Virus record (IMG/VR): IMGVR_UViG_3300021963_000283
Span: 1 to 39,461 of that record
Source of the DNA: a virus
Length of the DNA: 39,461 bases
Reading direction: 5' to 3' (one strand)
The notes under the pieces are model-generated. The model was not told the origin of the DNA. It searched no databases and worked only from the letters and a program-made list of their open reading frames with translations. Of this stretch, positions 25,385 through 33,162 are shown piece after piece; position 1 is the first letter of the stretch, and every line of letters starts with the position of its first letter. Both the position numbers and the translations under genes were made by a program.

Positions 25385-25584
25385 CAACGAGAGTTAAGGT
25401 GGACCTGTCGTTCACACGCAATTTAGGAAACTTTGAAAGCATTAAGATTGGTGTAGGCGTAGAAGATGATCTGAGAGCTGGAGAAAATGTAGATACAGCT
25501 ACAGAGAGAGTTTATAAGTTTGTTGAAAATAAACTTATTGAAAAAACTCGTGAGGTGGAAGAAGAGTTAAAAAGTGGCAAGTGA
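25381..25584 (+). CDS. Conserved-type small hypothetical protein
   Basis: This 67-residue protein starts with GTG overlapping the zinc-finger stop. It begins with beta strands (V-K-V-D-L-S-F-T-R-N-L-G-N-F-E-S-I-K-I-G-V-G) and ends in one long charged helix (Y-K-F-V-E-N-K-L-I-E-K-T-R-E-V-E-E-E-L). I do not recognise a named family. It lies directly before the helicase-loading region, so a replication accessory role is possible. Confidence 0.6.
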   Translation: MTTRVKVDLSFTRNLGNFESIKIGVGVEDDLRAGENVDTATERVYKFVENKLIEKTREVEEELKSGK

Positions 25585-25891
25585 AAAACAGCCATATGTT
25601 TTAATTGGTTTATATTTATCTTTGTATAAAGAAAAGTATAATAAAACAATTACAATAAACAAGTTTCGTGAAAAATGGGCAATGCAGGATGTCATCGATA
25701 GCGTTGGATTTGACCGTGCTAAAGAACTTTTGATATACTACTTTGCAACAAATAAAAACGGACATCCGTTAAACTTCTTTTATAATAATTTTGATAGAAT
25801 AGATGTGCTTAATAAAGAGATTCAAAAAGATAAGATTAATCGTAGCAGATTGCTAGACGAGACCAAGAAGATGGTAGAAGGCGAAGAATGA
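25574..25891 (+). CDS. Possible helicase loader or replication accessory protein
   Basis: This 105-residue, mostly helical, basic protein starts with GTG in the 11-base overlap with the previous gene. It contains K-F-R-E-K-W-A-M-Q-D-V-I-D-S-V-G-F-D-R-A-K-E-L-L and N-F-F-Y-N-N-F-D-R-I-D. It ends four bases into the DnaB-like helicase gene. Small helical proteins encoded directly ahead of phage helicases are often loaders. That is the only support here; the family is not recognised. Confidence 0.55.
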   Translation: MASEKQPYVLIGLYLSLYKEKYNKTITINKFREKWAMQDVIDSVGFDRAKELLIYYFATNKNGHPLNFFYNNFDRIDVLNKEIQKDKINRSRLLDETKKMVEGEE

Positions 25892-27153
25892 ATACAGAAG
25901 CAACGTTAATTTCTGCCGTATGTAAAAATAAAGATATCAGTACACTGCTTGCAGACAATGTAGATGAGCTGTTTACATCCCATAGAGATATTTGGGAAAG
26001 TCTTAAGAGTTACTATTATAAATTCAAGGCGGTTCCAGAAGCTGGCATTCTTGTAGAAAGACATAAAGATTTTGAGCCCGTAGATGCCAAAGCAGAAACA
26101 GGATACTACCTAGATCAACTAAAGAATGAGTTTATATCTAATAGACTAAAGTCTATTTTAATTCGTGGTGGCTCCGCTCTTAAAGAAGATGCAGCATCAC
26201 GAGTGCTTGCAAAACTGCAAAGTGATCTGGCTGGACTAAGCAGGTTTACAAATAATGTAAGAGACTTAGATATCATTGATGTTGAAAGTGCAGCAAGACA
26301 CTATGAGTCTGTTAAAGAACGTTCAGCGGTAATGGGTGGAAGCCCAGGAATCCTAACTGGGTTTAGCGCTATTGATAAAGCATATCCTACTGGAATGGCT
26401 CCAGGACATTTGATTGTTGCTATTGGTTGGCCAGGAAAAGGTAAGACTTGGTTTACTTCATACTTAGCATGTAAAGCGTGGGAACAAGGCTTTAAGCCAA
26501 TGATTGTATCTCTTGAAATGTCTCCAGAAAATATGCGTGATCGTATCTTTACAATGCTTGGATCTGGAATATTTAAAGCAAGCGATTTGTCAAAGGGTGA
26601 TGTAAATATTGACGACTTTAGAAATTGGGGAAATAAAAAGTTTGAAGGTAAAGGTAGTTTTGTATTAATTTCAAATGAAGGTGCAGCAGAAGTAACACCT
26701 GCAACTATTCAAGGTAAAATTGATCAACATAAACCAGACCTAGTTATTCTTGATTACCATCAATTGTTTAATGATAATAAGCGAAGCAATTCTGAAGTTG
26801 AAAGAAATAGAAATGTTTCTCGTGAATTTAAAATGCTTGCAGTATCTAACAATATTCCAATCATTGATATTACAGCGGCTACAGCAGACGATGTATCCGA
26901 TCAAGATAATCCACCTATGATGTCTCAGGTGGCATGGTCTAAGGCTATTGAATATGATGCAGACATGGCGCTAGCTGTTCATAGATATCCTCAAACAAAT
27001 ATGATTGAAATTGTATCTAGAAAAAATAGACATGGGCATGACTTTAATTTCTACCTAGACTGGGATATCAATCGTGGTATCGTCAAGGAAATTTACGAGA
27101 ATCCGTTTGATAATGAATCACAAACCGATAAAAAGATTTCAAGTAAGGGTTGA
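25888..27153 (+). CDS. Replicative DNA helicase, DnaB-like
   Basis: This 421-residue protein has an N-terminal helical domain (~1-130) and a RecA-fold motor. Walker A is G-W-P-G-K-G-K-T (180-187). The Walker B strand is L-V-I-L-D-Y-H-Q (D289). A long helix of the DnaB type (V-S-L-E-M-S-P-E-N-M-R) follows the Walker A strand, and S-R-K-N-R-H-G lies near the end, as in DnaB family proteins. It would unwind DNA at the phage fork and bind the primase encoded just downstream. The protein is slightly shorter than cellular DnaB, which is common in phages. Confidence 0.9.
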   Translation: MNTEATLISAVCKNKDISTLLADNVDELFTSHRDIWESLKSYYYKFKAVPEAGILVERHKDFEPVDAKAETGYYLDQLKNEFISNRLKSILIRGGSALKEDAASRVLAKLQSDLAGLSRFTNNVRDLDIIDVESAARHYESVKERSAVMGGSPGILTGFSAIDKAYPTGMAPGHLIVAIGWPGKGKTWFTSYLACKAWEQGFKPMIVSLEMSPENMRDRIFTMLGSGIFKASDLSKGDVNIDDFRNWGNKKFEGKGSFVLISNEGAAEVTPATIQGKIDQHKPDLVILDYHQLFNDNKRSNSEVERNRNVSREFKMLAVSNNIPIIDITAATADDVSDQDNPPMMSQVAWSKAIEYDADMALAVHRYPQTNMIEIVSRKNRHGHDFNFYLDWDINRGIVKEIYENPFDNESQTDKKISSKG

Positions 27154-27415
27154 GTTTGCTGACGATTCTGGTATACCTAGATTAAAATACCAGTACGAAA
27201 GCATGCTTACCCATGATATGAGAAGTAAAGGATATGCCAGAGTACTTGACATAGACACTAGCTTTTCGATAGAATTTGATGGACAAACGTGGGTGTTCTT
27301 AATGACGCTTTACGGAGTATATGTAGGAAAGAAGAAGGCATGGCAATCAGAGGGCATAACGCAAGGGAAGTTAGTTCCACGCAGTATGCGCCCAACCACA
27401 TCAAGTCAATTGTAA
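27113..27415 (+). CDS. Hypothetical protein between helicase and primase
   Basis: The likely start is the ATG at 27113 (100 residues). The frame is open from 27074, but an earlier start would run further into the helicase gene. The protein is beta-rich (F-Q-V-R-V-E-F-A-D-D-S-G, Y-A-R-V-L-D-I-D-T-S-F-S-I-E-F-D-G-Q-T-W-V-F). It overlaps helicase by 41 bases and primase by 76, on different frames. The family is unknown. Its location suggests a primosome-associated role. Confidence 0.6.
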   Translation: MNHKPIKRFQVRVEFADDSGIPRLKYQYESMLTHDMRSKGYARVLDIDTSFSIEFDGQTWVFLMTLYGVYVGKKKAWQSEGITQGKLVPRSMRPTTSSQL

Positions 27416-28338
27416 AAAGTCTTGGCCTAGATGTAGTTGCGGAGCCTGGTAATGAGGTAATGTTTTATTGCCCATTTCATTCTAATAGACATACGGCATC
27501 TTGTTGCATAAATAAAAGCTCAGGGGCCTGGCTTTGCTTTAATCCTTCATGCGGAGAATCTGGAACATTAATAGAATTAGTTAAACGTGTTATGCATAAA
27601 AATGATTTTGAAGCTATGAGATTTATTTCAGCTCAAGAAACAGAAGTCTTAAACAACTTTGACGAAATGATGGCTGGTATGTTTGAAGAAAAGCCAGACT
27701 TTGAAGAGTTTGATAAAGATACATTGTTAAAATTATCTCAAGATAGATCTAATAGCACAGAGGCCTGTAATTATTTTTTATCTCGTGGAATCAATAATGA
27801 ATCAATGGATTATTTTGAATTAGGATATTCGGCAAAACAAAATATGGTTACGGTTCCAGTACATAGTCCAGACGGTTTGCCAATAGGTATTGTGGGAAGA
27901 TCAATTGAGGGTAAATCTTTTAAGAATAGTACAAACTTGCCAAAGAGCAAGACTCTATTTAATATTCACAGGGCAAAAAAAGTTGGCAGTAATGTTATTA
28001 TTGTTGAATCTAGTTTTGATGCAATACGTGTTCACCAGGCTGGCTTCCCAAATGTTGTTGCCACACTTGGAGGATTTTTATCTACTGAGCAGCATAATAT
28101 ATTAAATAGGCATTTTAGTAAAATAACTATAATGACAGACGCAGATTTGGCTGGCAGAGAGCTTGGCTTAAGCATAGCCAATAGATTAAAAAATAAAGAC
28201 CTCTTGTGGGCTTCTTATGAATATGGTAAGATATACCCTCATGATGCAAAAGATGCTGGCGATATGACCGAAGAAGAGATTAAAGCCTGTATTAAAAATT
28301 CTGTATCCGATATAGAATACAGATCCTGGAACTCGTGA
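27340..28338 (+). CDS. DNA primase, DnaG-like
   Basis: This 332-residue primase starts at the ATG with AGGAAAG eight bases upstream. An in-frame ATG at 27289 lies deeper in the previous gene. The N-terminal zinc site C44-P-F-H47 ... C66-x4-C71 is the CHC2 finger used for template recognition. The TOPRIM catalytic core shows V-E223-S-S-F-D227 and T-D267-A-D269-L-A-G. It lacks a C-terminal helicase domain, which is supplied by the separate DnaB-like protein. It makes RNA primers for lagging-strand synthesis by the PolIII-type polymerase encoded downstream. Confidence 0.88.
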   Translation: MAIRGHNAREVSSTQYAPNHIKSIVKSLGLDVVAEPGNEVMFYCPFHSNRHTASCCINKSSGAWLCFNPSCGESGTLIELVKRVMHKNDFEAMRFISAQETEVLNNFDEMMAGMFEEKPDFEEFDKDTLLKLSQDRSNSTEACNYFLSRGINNESMDYFELGYSAKQNMVTVPVHSPDGLPIGIVGRSIEGKSFKNSTNLPKSKTLFNIHRAKKVGSNVIIVESSFDAIRVHQAGFPNVVATLGGFLSTEQHNILNRHFSKITIMTDADLAGRELGLSIANRLKNKDLLWASYEYGKIYPHDAKDAGDMTEEEIKACIKNSVSDIEYRSWNS

Positions 28339-28370
28339 TATAATAAAAATACAGATGGATATATACCATC
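28336..28370 (+). promoter_or_regulatory. Extended -10 promoter with leader dyad
   Basis: TGATATAAT (TATAAT 28339-28344) is a perfect extended -10 overlapping the primase stop. The -35 is weak (AATACA at 17 bases). The leader carries a small inverted repeat GATGG (28354-28358)/CCATC (28366-28370). AAGGAG then precedes the ATG at 28389. It gives the abundant ssDNA-binding protein its own transcript. Confidence 0.62.
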
Positions 28371-28388
28371 AACTACTAAGGAGAATAT

Positions 28389-29060
28389 ATGAGTATAGTA
28401 AAGGGTCTAAAAGACCTCAACAAAGCGCTAGACAAGCCTAGCTATAGTGGCGGAGATGAAAACAAAGGCCGTTGGTTAAAGGTCGAAGATGGTGAAAGTG
28501 TAAAGATTCGATTCTTACAAGAACTAGATCCAGATTCACCAAACTATAATGATAAGCTCGGATGCGGATTTATTGCGCTAGAGCATACAAACCCAAAGGA
28601 TTACCGTCGCAAGGCTCTTGATACAATGGAGTCTGAAGGCCGTGACTGGGCAAACGAACAACACCGTAAGGACCCAAAGGCTGGATGGAAAGCAAGAACA
28701 CGCCTTTATATTAATGTCCTAGTTGACGATGGTAAAGAAGAGCCGTATGTTGCAATTCTTTCACAAGGTACAAGCGGAAAAACAATTACACCTACCTTGA
28801 TTGAGTACGCTGGCGAGATGGGAAGCATCACAAATTTGATGTGGAGAATTAAGCGCAACGGATCAAAAACAGATACAAGTTATACAATTATCCCACTAGC
28901 AAAAGATGAGACCCCTTTCGACTCATCCAGTCTAGAGTTGTATGACCTAGAAAAAACTGCAGTTCGTCATGTTCCATATGCAGAGCAGGAAGCTTTTTAT
29001 ATGGGTGAAGGTGGACACGCAGAAGAGTCTTCAGCTTCTTCAAGTAGCGTAGACTGGTAA
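28389..29060 (+). CDS. Single-stranded DNA-binding protein
   Basis: This 223-residue protein has an OB-fold-like core (W-L-K-V-E-D-G-E-S-V-K-I-R-F-L, T-R-L-Y-I-N-V-L-V-D-D-G) as in phage gp32/gp2.5-type proteins. The acidic Ser-rich C-terminal tail (G-H-A-E-E-S-S-A, final S-V-D-W) is the usual protein-interaction tail of SSBs. The gene has its own promoter, a strong Shine-Dalgarno and a strong terminator, and its codons resemble those of the capsid gene, consistent with high expression. It would coat ssDNA at the fork and during RecA-mediated recombination. Confidence 0.75.
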   Translation: MSIVKGLKDLNKALDKPSYSGGDENKGRWLKVEDGESVKIRFLQELDPDSPNYNDKLGCGFIALEHTNPKDYRRKALDTMESEGRDWANEQHRKDPKAGWKARTRLYINVLVDDGKEEPYVAILSQGTSGKTITPTLIEYAGEMGSITNLMWRIKRNGSKTDTSYTIIPLAKDETPFDSSSLELYDLEKTAVRHVPYAEQEAFYMGEGGHAEESSASSSSVDW

Positions 29061-29069
29061 TATAAATAT

Positions 29070-29105
29070 AGGTGGGGTTAGTCTATTGACTAGCCCCACC
29101 TTATT
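29070..29105 (+). terminator. Intrinsic terminator after SSB gene
   Basis: A 14-base arm, AGGTGGGGTTAGTC (29070-29083), pairs with GACTAGCCCCACCT (29088-29101) with one G-U pair around a TATT loop. TTATTT follows. It is the longest hairpin in the window. Its loop and 3' arm contain the -35 of the next promoter. Confidence 0.88.
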
Positions 29106-29114
29106 TAGTAGAAT
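29086..29114 (+). promoter_or_regulatory. Promoter embedded in terminator; leaderless start
   Basis: TTGACT (29086-29091) begins in the hairpin loop. A 17-base spacer and -10 TAGAAT (29109-29114) follow. The predicted start is 29121-29122, which is the ATG of the next gene, so the mRNA should be leaderless. Confidence 0.62.
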
Positions 29115-29121
29115 ACATAAT

Positions 29122-29328
29122 ATGATTTCATACGAAATTCCTGATCCATTTGAAACCTTTGTTGCTAATAAATACAAAGATTATGTTGGAGCAGTATATG
29201 ATTTTTTTGCTAGAGAGTGGCATATGAAATGCGGTTGCTGTAAAGAAGAGTTATATGCACCAAATAAAAAAACTATGATAAAGATTAGACTGTATCATAC
29301 TAGAAATGAATGCTTAGGCGGATACTAA
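29122..29328 (+). CDS. Small Cys-rich hypothetical protein
   Basis: This 68-residue protein contains H-M-K-C-G-C-C-K-E-E-L-Y and later Y-H-T-R-N-E-C, a possible zinc site. The frame is open back to a TTG at 29086, but that codon lies in the terminator loop upstream of the predicted transcription start. The ATG at 29122 is therefore chosen. No Shine-Dalgarno is present, in keeping with a leaderless mRNA. The stop overlaps the polymerase start (TAATG), implying coupled translation. Confidence 0.6.
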   Translation: MISYEIPDPFETFVANKYKDYVGAVYDFFAREWHMKCGCCKEELYAPNKKTMIKIRLYHTRNECLGGY

Positions 29329-32300
29329 TGAGTTTTACACACTTACACGTTCACTCATACTATTCTTTAATGGATGGTTTAAATTCCCCTGCAGAGCTTG
29401 TCAAAGCCGCAAAAGATTCTGGACAGACAGCATTAGCAATAACAGATCACGGAACTCTATCATCTCATCGTGATATGCAGATAGCATGTAAAGATCAGGG
29501 TATAAAGCCTATCCTTGGAGTAGAAGCGTATATTTCGCCAACAGACAGATTTGATCGCTCCTCCAAAACAGATAAATCAATTCAGGCGTATAATCACATT
29601 ATTCTTCTTGCTAAAAACAAGAAGGGCTTAGAGAATATAAATATTTTGCAGGAGCTTGCATGGAATGAAGGCTTTTACCATAAGCCACGTATTGATAGGG
29701 AGGTTTTGAGCTTATATGCGGAAGGTATTATTGTTCTTTCTGGGTGTCTTAATGGACTTATTAGTAAATGCATTGAACGCCAGGAATTCTCGGAAGCAAA
29801 ACTTTTACTCAAAGATTTTAAAAAAACTTTTGGTGAAGACTTTTATATTGAGGTCCAGTCTCATAACCCACAAGAAACAAACTCGAAACTATTAGAGTTA
29901 GCTGATGAATTAAAAATTAAAGCGGTGGCAACAGGCGATGCACACTTTGCTAAAGAGGAAGACCGTGTATTAGAAGAAGCAATGCTTATTTTATCAACAT
30001 CCCCTAAAATGGATAAGGATGCTGATTTTGACATGTCTAGAAATATCAAAGACATTAATGATAGATTAAACTATTTATATCCAGATCGCAGAATATCATT
30101 TCAAGACTATAACTTATTTATTCAAACTCGTGAAGAAATTCAATCTGATTTCGTAAAGTCTGGAATTACAAGAACAGATATATATGATAATACAATGGAG
30201 ATTGCTAATAAAGTAGGTGAATATGACTTTAATCAGGGCCTAGACCTTCTTCCAGTCCCTAAAACAGATGCCGATGAAAGACTACGAGAGTTGTCTGAAA
30301 AGGGCTTAGAGAGGCTTCAGAAGGCCTCAGACCCAATTTATAGAGAGCGCCTTGAAGAAGAGCTTTCAGTAATTGCCTCAAAAAACTTTGCTTCCTATTT
30401 CTTGGTTGTGGCAGATATGATTAACTGGGCTAAAGATAATGAGATACGTGTGGGGCCAGGCCGTGGTTCTGCAGCAGGATCTTTAGTTTGCTATGCACTT
30501 GGAATTACAGATGTAGATCCAATTAAATATGACTTATTGTTTTTCCGTTTTATTAATCCAGAACGTAATGACTTTCCAGATATTGATACAGATTTTGAGG
30601 ATCGCCGTCGTAAAGAGGTTAAAGATTATTTAAAGAAGAAGTTTAAGCACGTAGCATCTATATCAACATATACTTATTTTAAAGATAAGGGTGTTGTTAG
30701 AGATGCTGCTCGTGTATTTATGATTCCTCTTCAAGAAGTAAATCGTGCATTAAAATCAGTAGATACATTTGAAGACTTTATAGACTCTCCAAACACAAAA
30801 GAGTTTAGAACAAGATATCCTGAAGTTGTTTGGCTAGCAGAGAGACTTCGTGGACGAATTCGATCAGTTGGTGTACACGCAGCTGGAGTGGTTGTAGCTA
30901 AAGACGATCTTAGAAAATTTGCACCAGTCGAATCTAGAGAAGACGCACAGGATAAAGTTTCAGGAAGAATTCCAGTTGTTGCTTATGATATGGATACGGT
31001 TGCAGACATAGGTCTTATTAAACTAGATGCGCTAGGACTTAAGACCCTGTCTGTAATGTCCGATACACTTAAGTCTATTAAGTCAAGAACTGGTAAAGAT
31101 ATTAATTTGTCAGACCTATCTTTAGACGACCCAAAGGTTTATAAGATGCTTAGCGATGGATACACTAAGGGAGTATTTCAAGCTGAAGCAACACCATACA
31201 CCAACCTTCTTATTAAAATGGGTGTAGATAAATTTGAAGACCTGGCTGCATCAAACGCATTAGTTCGTCCAGGTGCAATGAATACTGTCGGCGCTTCTTA
31301 TATTAAACGTAAGCACGGAGATGAAGCGGTTCAATTTATTCATCCAATTATGAAACCTTTTACTGAGAATACATATGGTGTTATTATATATCAAGAACAG
31401 GTTATGCAGGCATGCGTACACTTGGGAGGTATGACTTGGTCAGAGGCTGATAAGGTCCGCAAGATTATTGGAAAGAAGAAAGATGCAAAAGAGTTCGACC
31501 AATTCAAAGATCGTTTTATTGATGGGGCTTCAAAACACATTTCTAAGAAGCAAGCCGAGACACTATGGCATACTTTCGAGGCTCATGCTGGGTACTCTTT
31601 TAACCGTTCTCACGCTGTCGCTTATTCCATGCTATCTTATTATGCTGCTTGGCTTAAGACTTATTACCCTCTTGAATTTATGTTTTCAATTCTTAAAAAC
31701 GAAAATGACAAGGATGCCAGAACAGAATATCTAATTGAAGCTAAAAGATTAGGGCTTCGTGTTTCTTTGCCACATATTAATGAGTCTGATATCTATTTCT
31801 CTTTGCAAAAAGATAGAATTGTATTTGGTCTAGCCGAAGTTAAGTTTATTTCTGATAGCATTGCTAATAAAATTATTGATCAGAGACCATTTAAAGACTA
31901 TGCAGACTTTATAGAAAAAGCTTCTAAAAAGGGCAGTGGAATAAATAGTCGTGCAATTGCAGCATTAAACTCAATCGGTGGTGCCGCTTTCGATGACAAC
32001 CCCAGATCTGGTAATGAAAAAGATAATTACTACGAGTACCTAGGAATACCTACATTTAATTTAGAAGGAATCCCTCCAAGAATTAAAGCTCAGGCAAGAC
32101 CAATCGAGGAGTTCGATGACCTGGGATCATTCGTAATGTTTGGAATGGTTAAGTCAATTAAACGTGGAACAGGCTGGGCTAGAGTTGAACTTGTAGATGA
32201 AACAGGATCGATTGGACTATTTCATACAGAACAAACTCAAATTGAAACTGGTCAAATGTATTTTATTCTGGTAGGTGACAATAGAATAGCTAGATATATT

Positions 32301-32597
32301 AAAGTTTCGGATATTGATCCAAAGTCGGATGATTTATTTGTTGACTATCTTTATAGAAAAGAGTATGATTTAGAAGATGATGAGTATATTGTAGTTAATT
32401 TTACACCCTATACAACTAAAGCTGGCAAAACAATGAGCCATATAGTATTATCTAATAGGGATAAAGAGTTAACAAGAGTAATCGTATTCCCAACTATGTA
32501 TAAGTTTTCTCTCGCTAAAATGCGTGAAGGAATGAAATGTAAGCCAGTATTATCTACATTGGATGATGGAACGCTTATGGTAAAGGAAATTAAATGA
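29328..32597 (+). CDS. DNA polymerase III alpha-type replicative polymerase
   Basis: This 1089-residue C-family polymerase starts at the ATG overlapping the previous stop (not the ATG at 29310). The PHP domain opens with H5-L-H7-V-H9-S and keeps I-T-D-H-G-T, G-C-L-N-G and T-G-D-A-H-F, so its metal ligands look intact. The polymerase core has P-D418-I-D420-T-D and the third aspartate in K-L-D567-A-L-G-L-K. It also has G-P-G-R-G-S-A-A-G-S and H-A-A-G-V-V motifs. Helix-hairpin-helix (A-L-N-S-I-G-G-A-A-F) and OB-like segments follow. It copies the phage genome with the helicase, primase and SSB encoded upstream. No separate exonuclease was seen, so the PHP domain may proofread. Confidence 0.93.
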   Translation: MSFTHLHVHSYYSLMDGLNSPAELVKAAKDSGQTALAITDHGTLSSHRDMQIACKDQGIKPILGVEAYISPTDRFDRSSKTDKSIQAYNHIILLAKNKKGLENINILQELAWNEGFYHKPRIDREVLSLYAEGIIVLSGCLNGLISKCIERQEFSEAKLLLKDFKKTFGEDFYIEVQSHNPQETNSKLLELADELKIKAVATGDAHFAKEEDRVLEEAMLILSTSPKMDKDADFDMSRNIKDINDRLNYLYPDRRISFQDYNLFIQTREEIQSDFVKSGITRTDIYDNTMEIANKVGEYDFNQGLDLLPVPKTDADERLRELSEKGLERLQKASDPIYRERLEEELSVIASKNFASYFLVVADMINWAKDNEIRVGPGRGSAAGSLVCYALGITDVDPIKYDLLFFRFINPERNDFPDIDTDFEDRRRKEVKDYLKKKFKHVASISTYTYFKDKGVVRDAARVFMIPLQEVNRALKSVDTFEDFIDSPNTKEFRTRYPEVVWLAERLRGRIRSVGVHAAGVVVAKDDLRKFAPVESREDAQDKVSGRIPVVAYDMDTVADIGLIKLDALGLKTLSVMSDTLKSIKSRTGKDINLSDLSLDDPKVYKMLSDGYTKGVFQAEATPYTNLLIKMGVDKFEDLAASNALVRPGAMNTVGASYIKRKHGDEAVQFIHPIMKPFTENTYGVIIYQEQVMQACVHLGGMTWSEADKVRKIIGKKKDAKEFDQFKDRFIDGASKHISKKQAETLWHTFEAHAGYSFNRSHAVAYSMLSYYAAWLKTYYPLEFMFSILKNENDKDARTEYLIEAKRLGLRVSLPHINESDIYFSLQKDRIVFGLAEVKFISDSIANKIIDQRPFKDYADFIEKASKKGSGINSRAIAALNSIGGAAFDDNPRSGNEKDNYYEYLGIPTFNLEGIPPRIKAQARPIEEFDDLGSFVMFGMVKSIKRGTGWARVELVDETGSIGLFHTEQTQIETGQMYFILVGDNRIARYIKVSDIDPKSDDLFVDYLYRKEYDLEDDEYIVVNFTPYTTKAGKTMSHIVLSNRDKELTRVIVFPTMYKFSLAKMREGMKCKPVLSTLDDGTLMVKEIK

Positions 32598-32794
32598 CAC
32601 AAGATATAGAAGGTCTTATAACCTCAATAAGCATGAACCAGGTTCTGGTTGCATTGCTACAAGAGTATGGTAAGTTAACCGTACCCACCCTTAGATTTTT
32701 AGATGTTGACACAACCAATAAAGAATTAGTTATAGACTACGACGAGAATGGTCCATCTTTTACATTTAGTCTAAGAGGAAATGATGGAGAATAA
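32594..32794 (+). CDS. Small hypothetical protein
   Basis: This 66-residue protein overlaps the polymerase stop by four bases (ATGA). A helical N-terminal half (I-T-S-I-S-M-N-Q-V-L-V-A-L-L-Q-E-Y) is followed by beta strands (K-E-L-V-I-D-Y-D-E-N-G-P-S-F-T-F-S-L). The family is not recognised. Tight coupling to polymerase and MazG-like genes supports a real, possibly replication-linked product. Confidence 0.6.
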   Translation: MTQDIEGLITSISMNQVLVALLQEYGKLTVPTLRFLDVDTTNKELVIDYDENGPSFTFSLRGNDGE

Positions 32795-33131
32795 TAACGT
32801 ATTAACAGAGTACGGCTTGGACGCACTTGCTGCAGTACTACATGAAATTGCAAGAGAAAAAGGATTTTGGGATGGAGATTATAACCATGACAAGATCGGA
32901 AATAAATTAGCTTTAGTGCATTCTGAAGTCACAGAAGTTCTTGAAGCAATTAGAAAGTCTAAGGGTGGCGAGTCTGTTGTTGAGGAAATGGCAGATGTAA
33001 TTATTAGGTTGCTTGATGTTTACGCAGCAATGCGTAATGAAAAGCAGATTCTACACAGCCTAGACGAAATACTAGAAAAGAAAATTAATATAAATAAAGA
33101 ACGCCCAAGGCTTCACGGAAATTTATTTTAA
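32781..33131 (+). CDS. MazG-like nucleotide pyrophosphohydrolase
   Basis: This is a 116-residue protein. It starts at the ATG at 32781 or the adjacent ATG at 32784, behind AGAGGA. The all-helical fold carries the paired acidic motifs of the MazG/dUTPase-like superfamily: L-V-H-S-E-V-T-E-V-L-E-A-I (ExxE type) and E-E-M-A-D-V-I-I-R-L-L-D (ExxD type). It would hydrolyse NTPs or dNTPs to monophosphates, cleaning the nucleotide pool or lowering the alarmone response, as proposed for phage MazG proteins. The gene lies in the replication cluster. Confidence 0.8.
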   Translation: MMENNNVLTEYGLDALAAVLHEIAREKGFWDGDYNHDKIGNKLALVHSEVTEVLEAIRKSKGGESVVEEMADVIIRLLDVYAAMRNEKQILHSLDEILEKKININKERPRLHGNLF

Positions 33132-33140
33132 TGCTATACT
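33112..33140 (+). promoter_or_regulatory. Sigma70-type promoter for recA
   Basis: TTCACG (33112-33117), a 17-base spacer and extended -10 TGCTATACT (TATACT 33135-33140) give a predicted start near 33147. The leader is ~16 bases with a weak GAGAG Shine-Dalgarno. The TATACTGTA here is identical to that at 23130-23138. Confidence 0.65.
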
Positions 33141-33162
33141 GTAGAAAAGAGAGAGTATAAAA

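Noticed and set aside
27289-27339. Earlier start for the primase
   Set aside because: It lies well inside the preceding gene. The ATG at 27340 has AGGAAAG at good spacing and gives a normal CHC2 N-terminus.
29086-29121. TTG start for the small Cys-rich protein
   Set aside because: It falls in the loop of the SSB terminator and upstream of the predicted transcription start; it is better explained as the -35 hexamer TTGACT.
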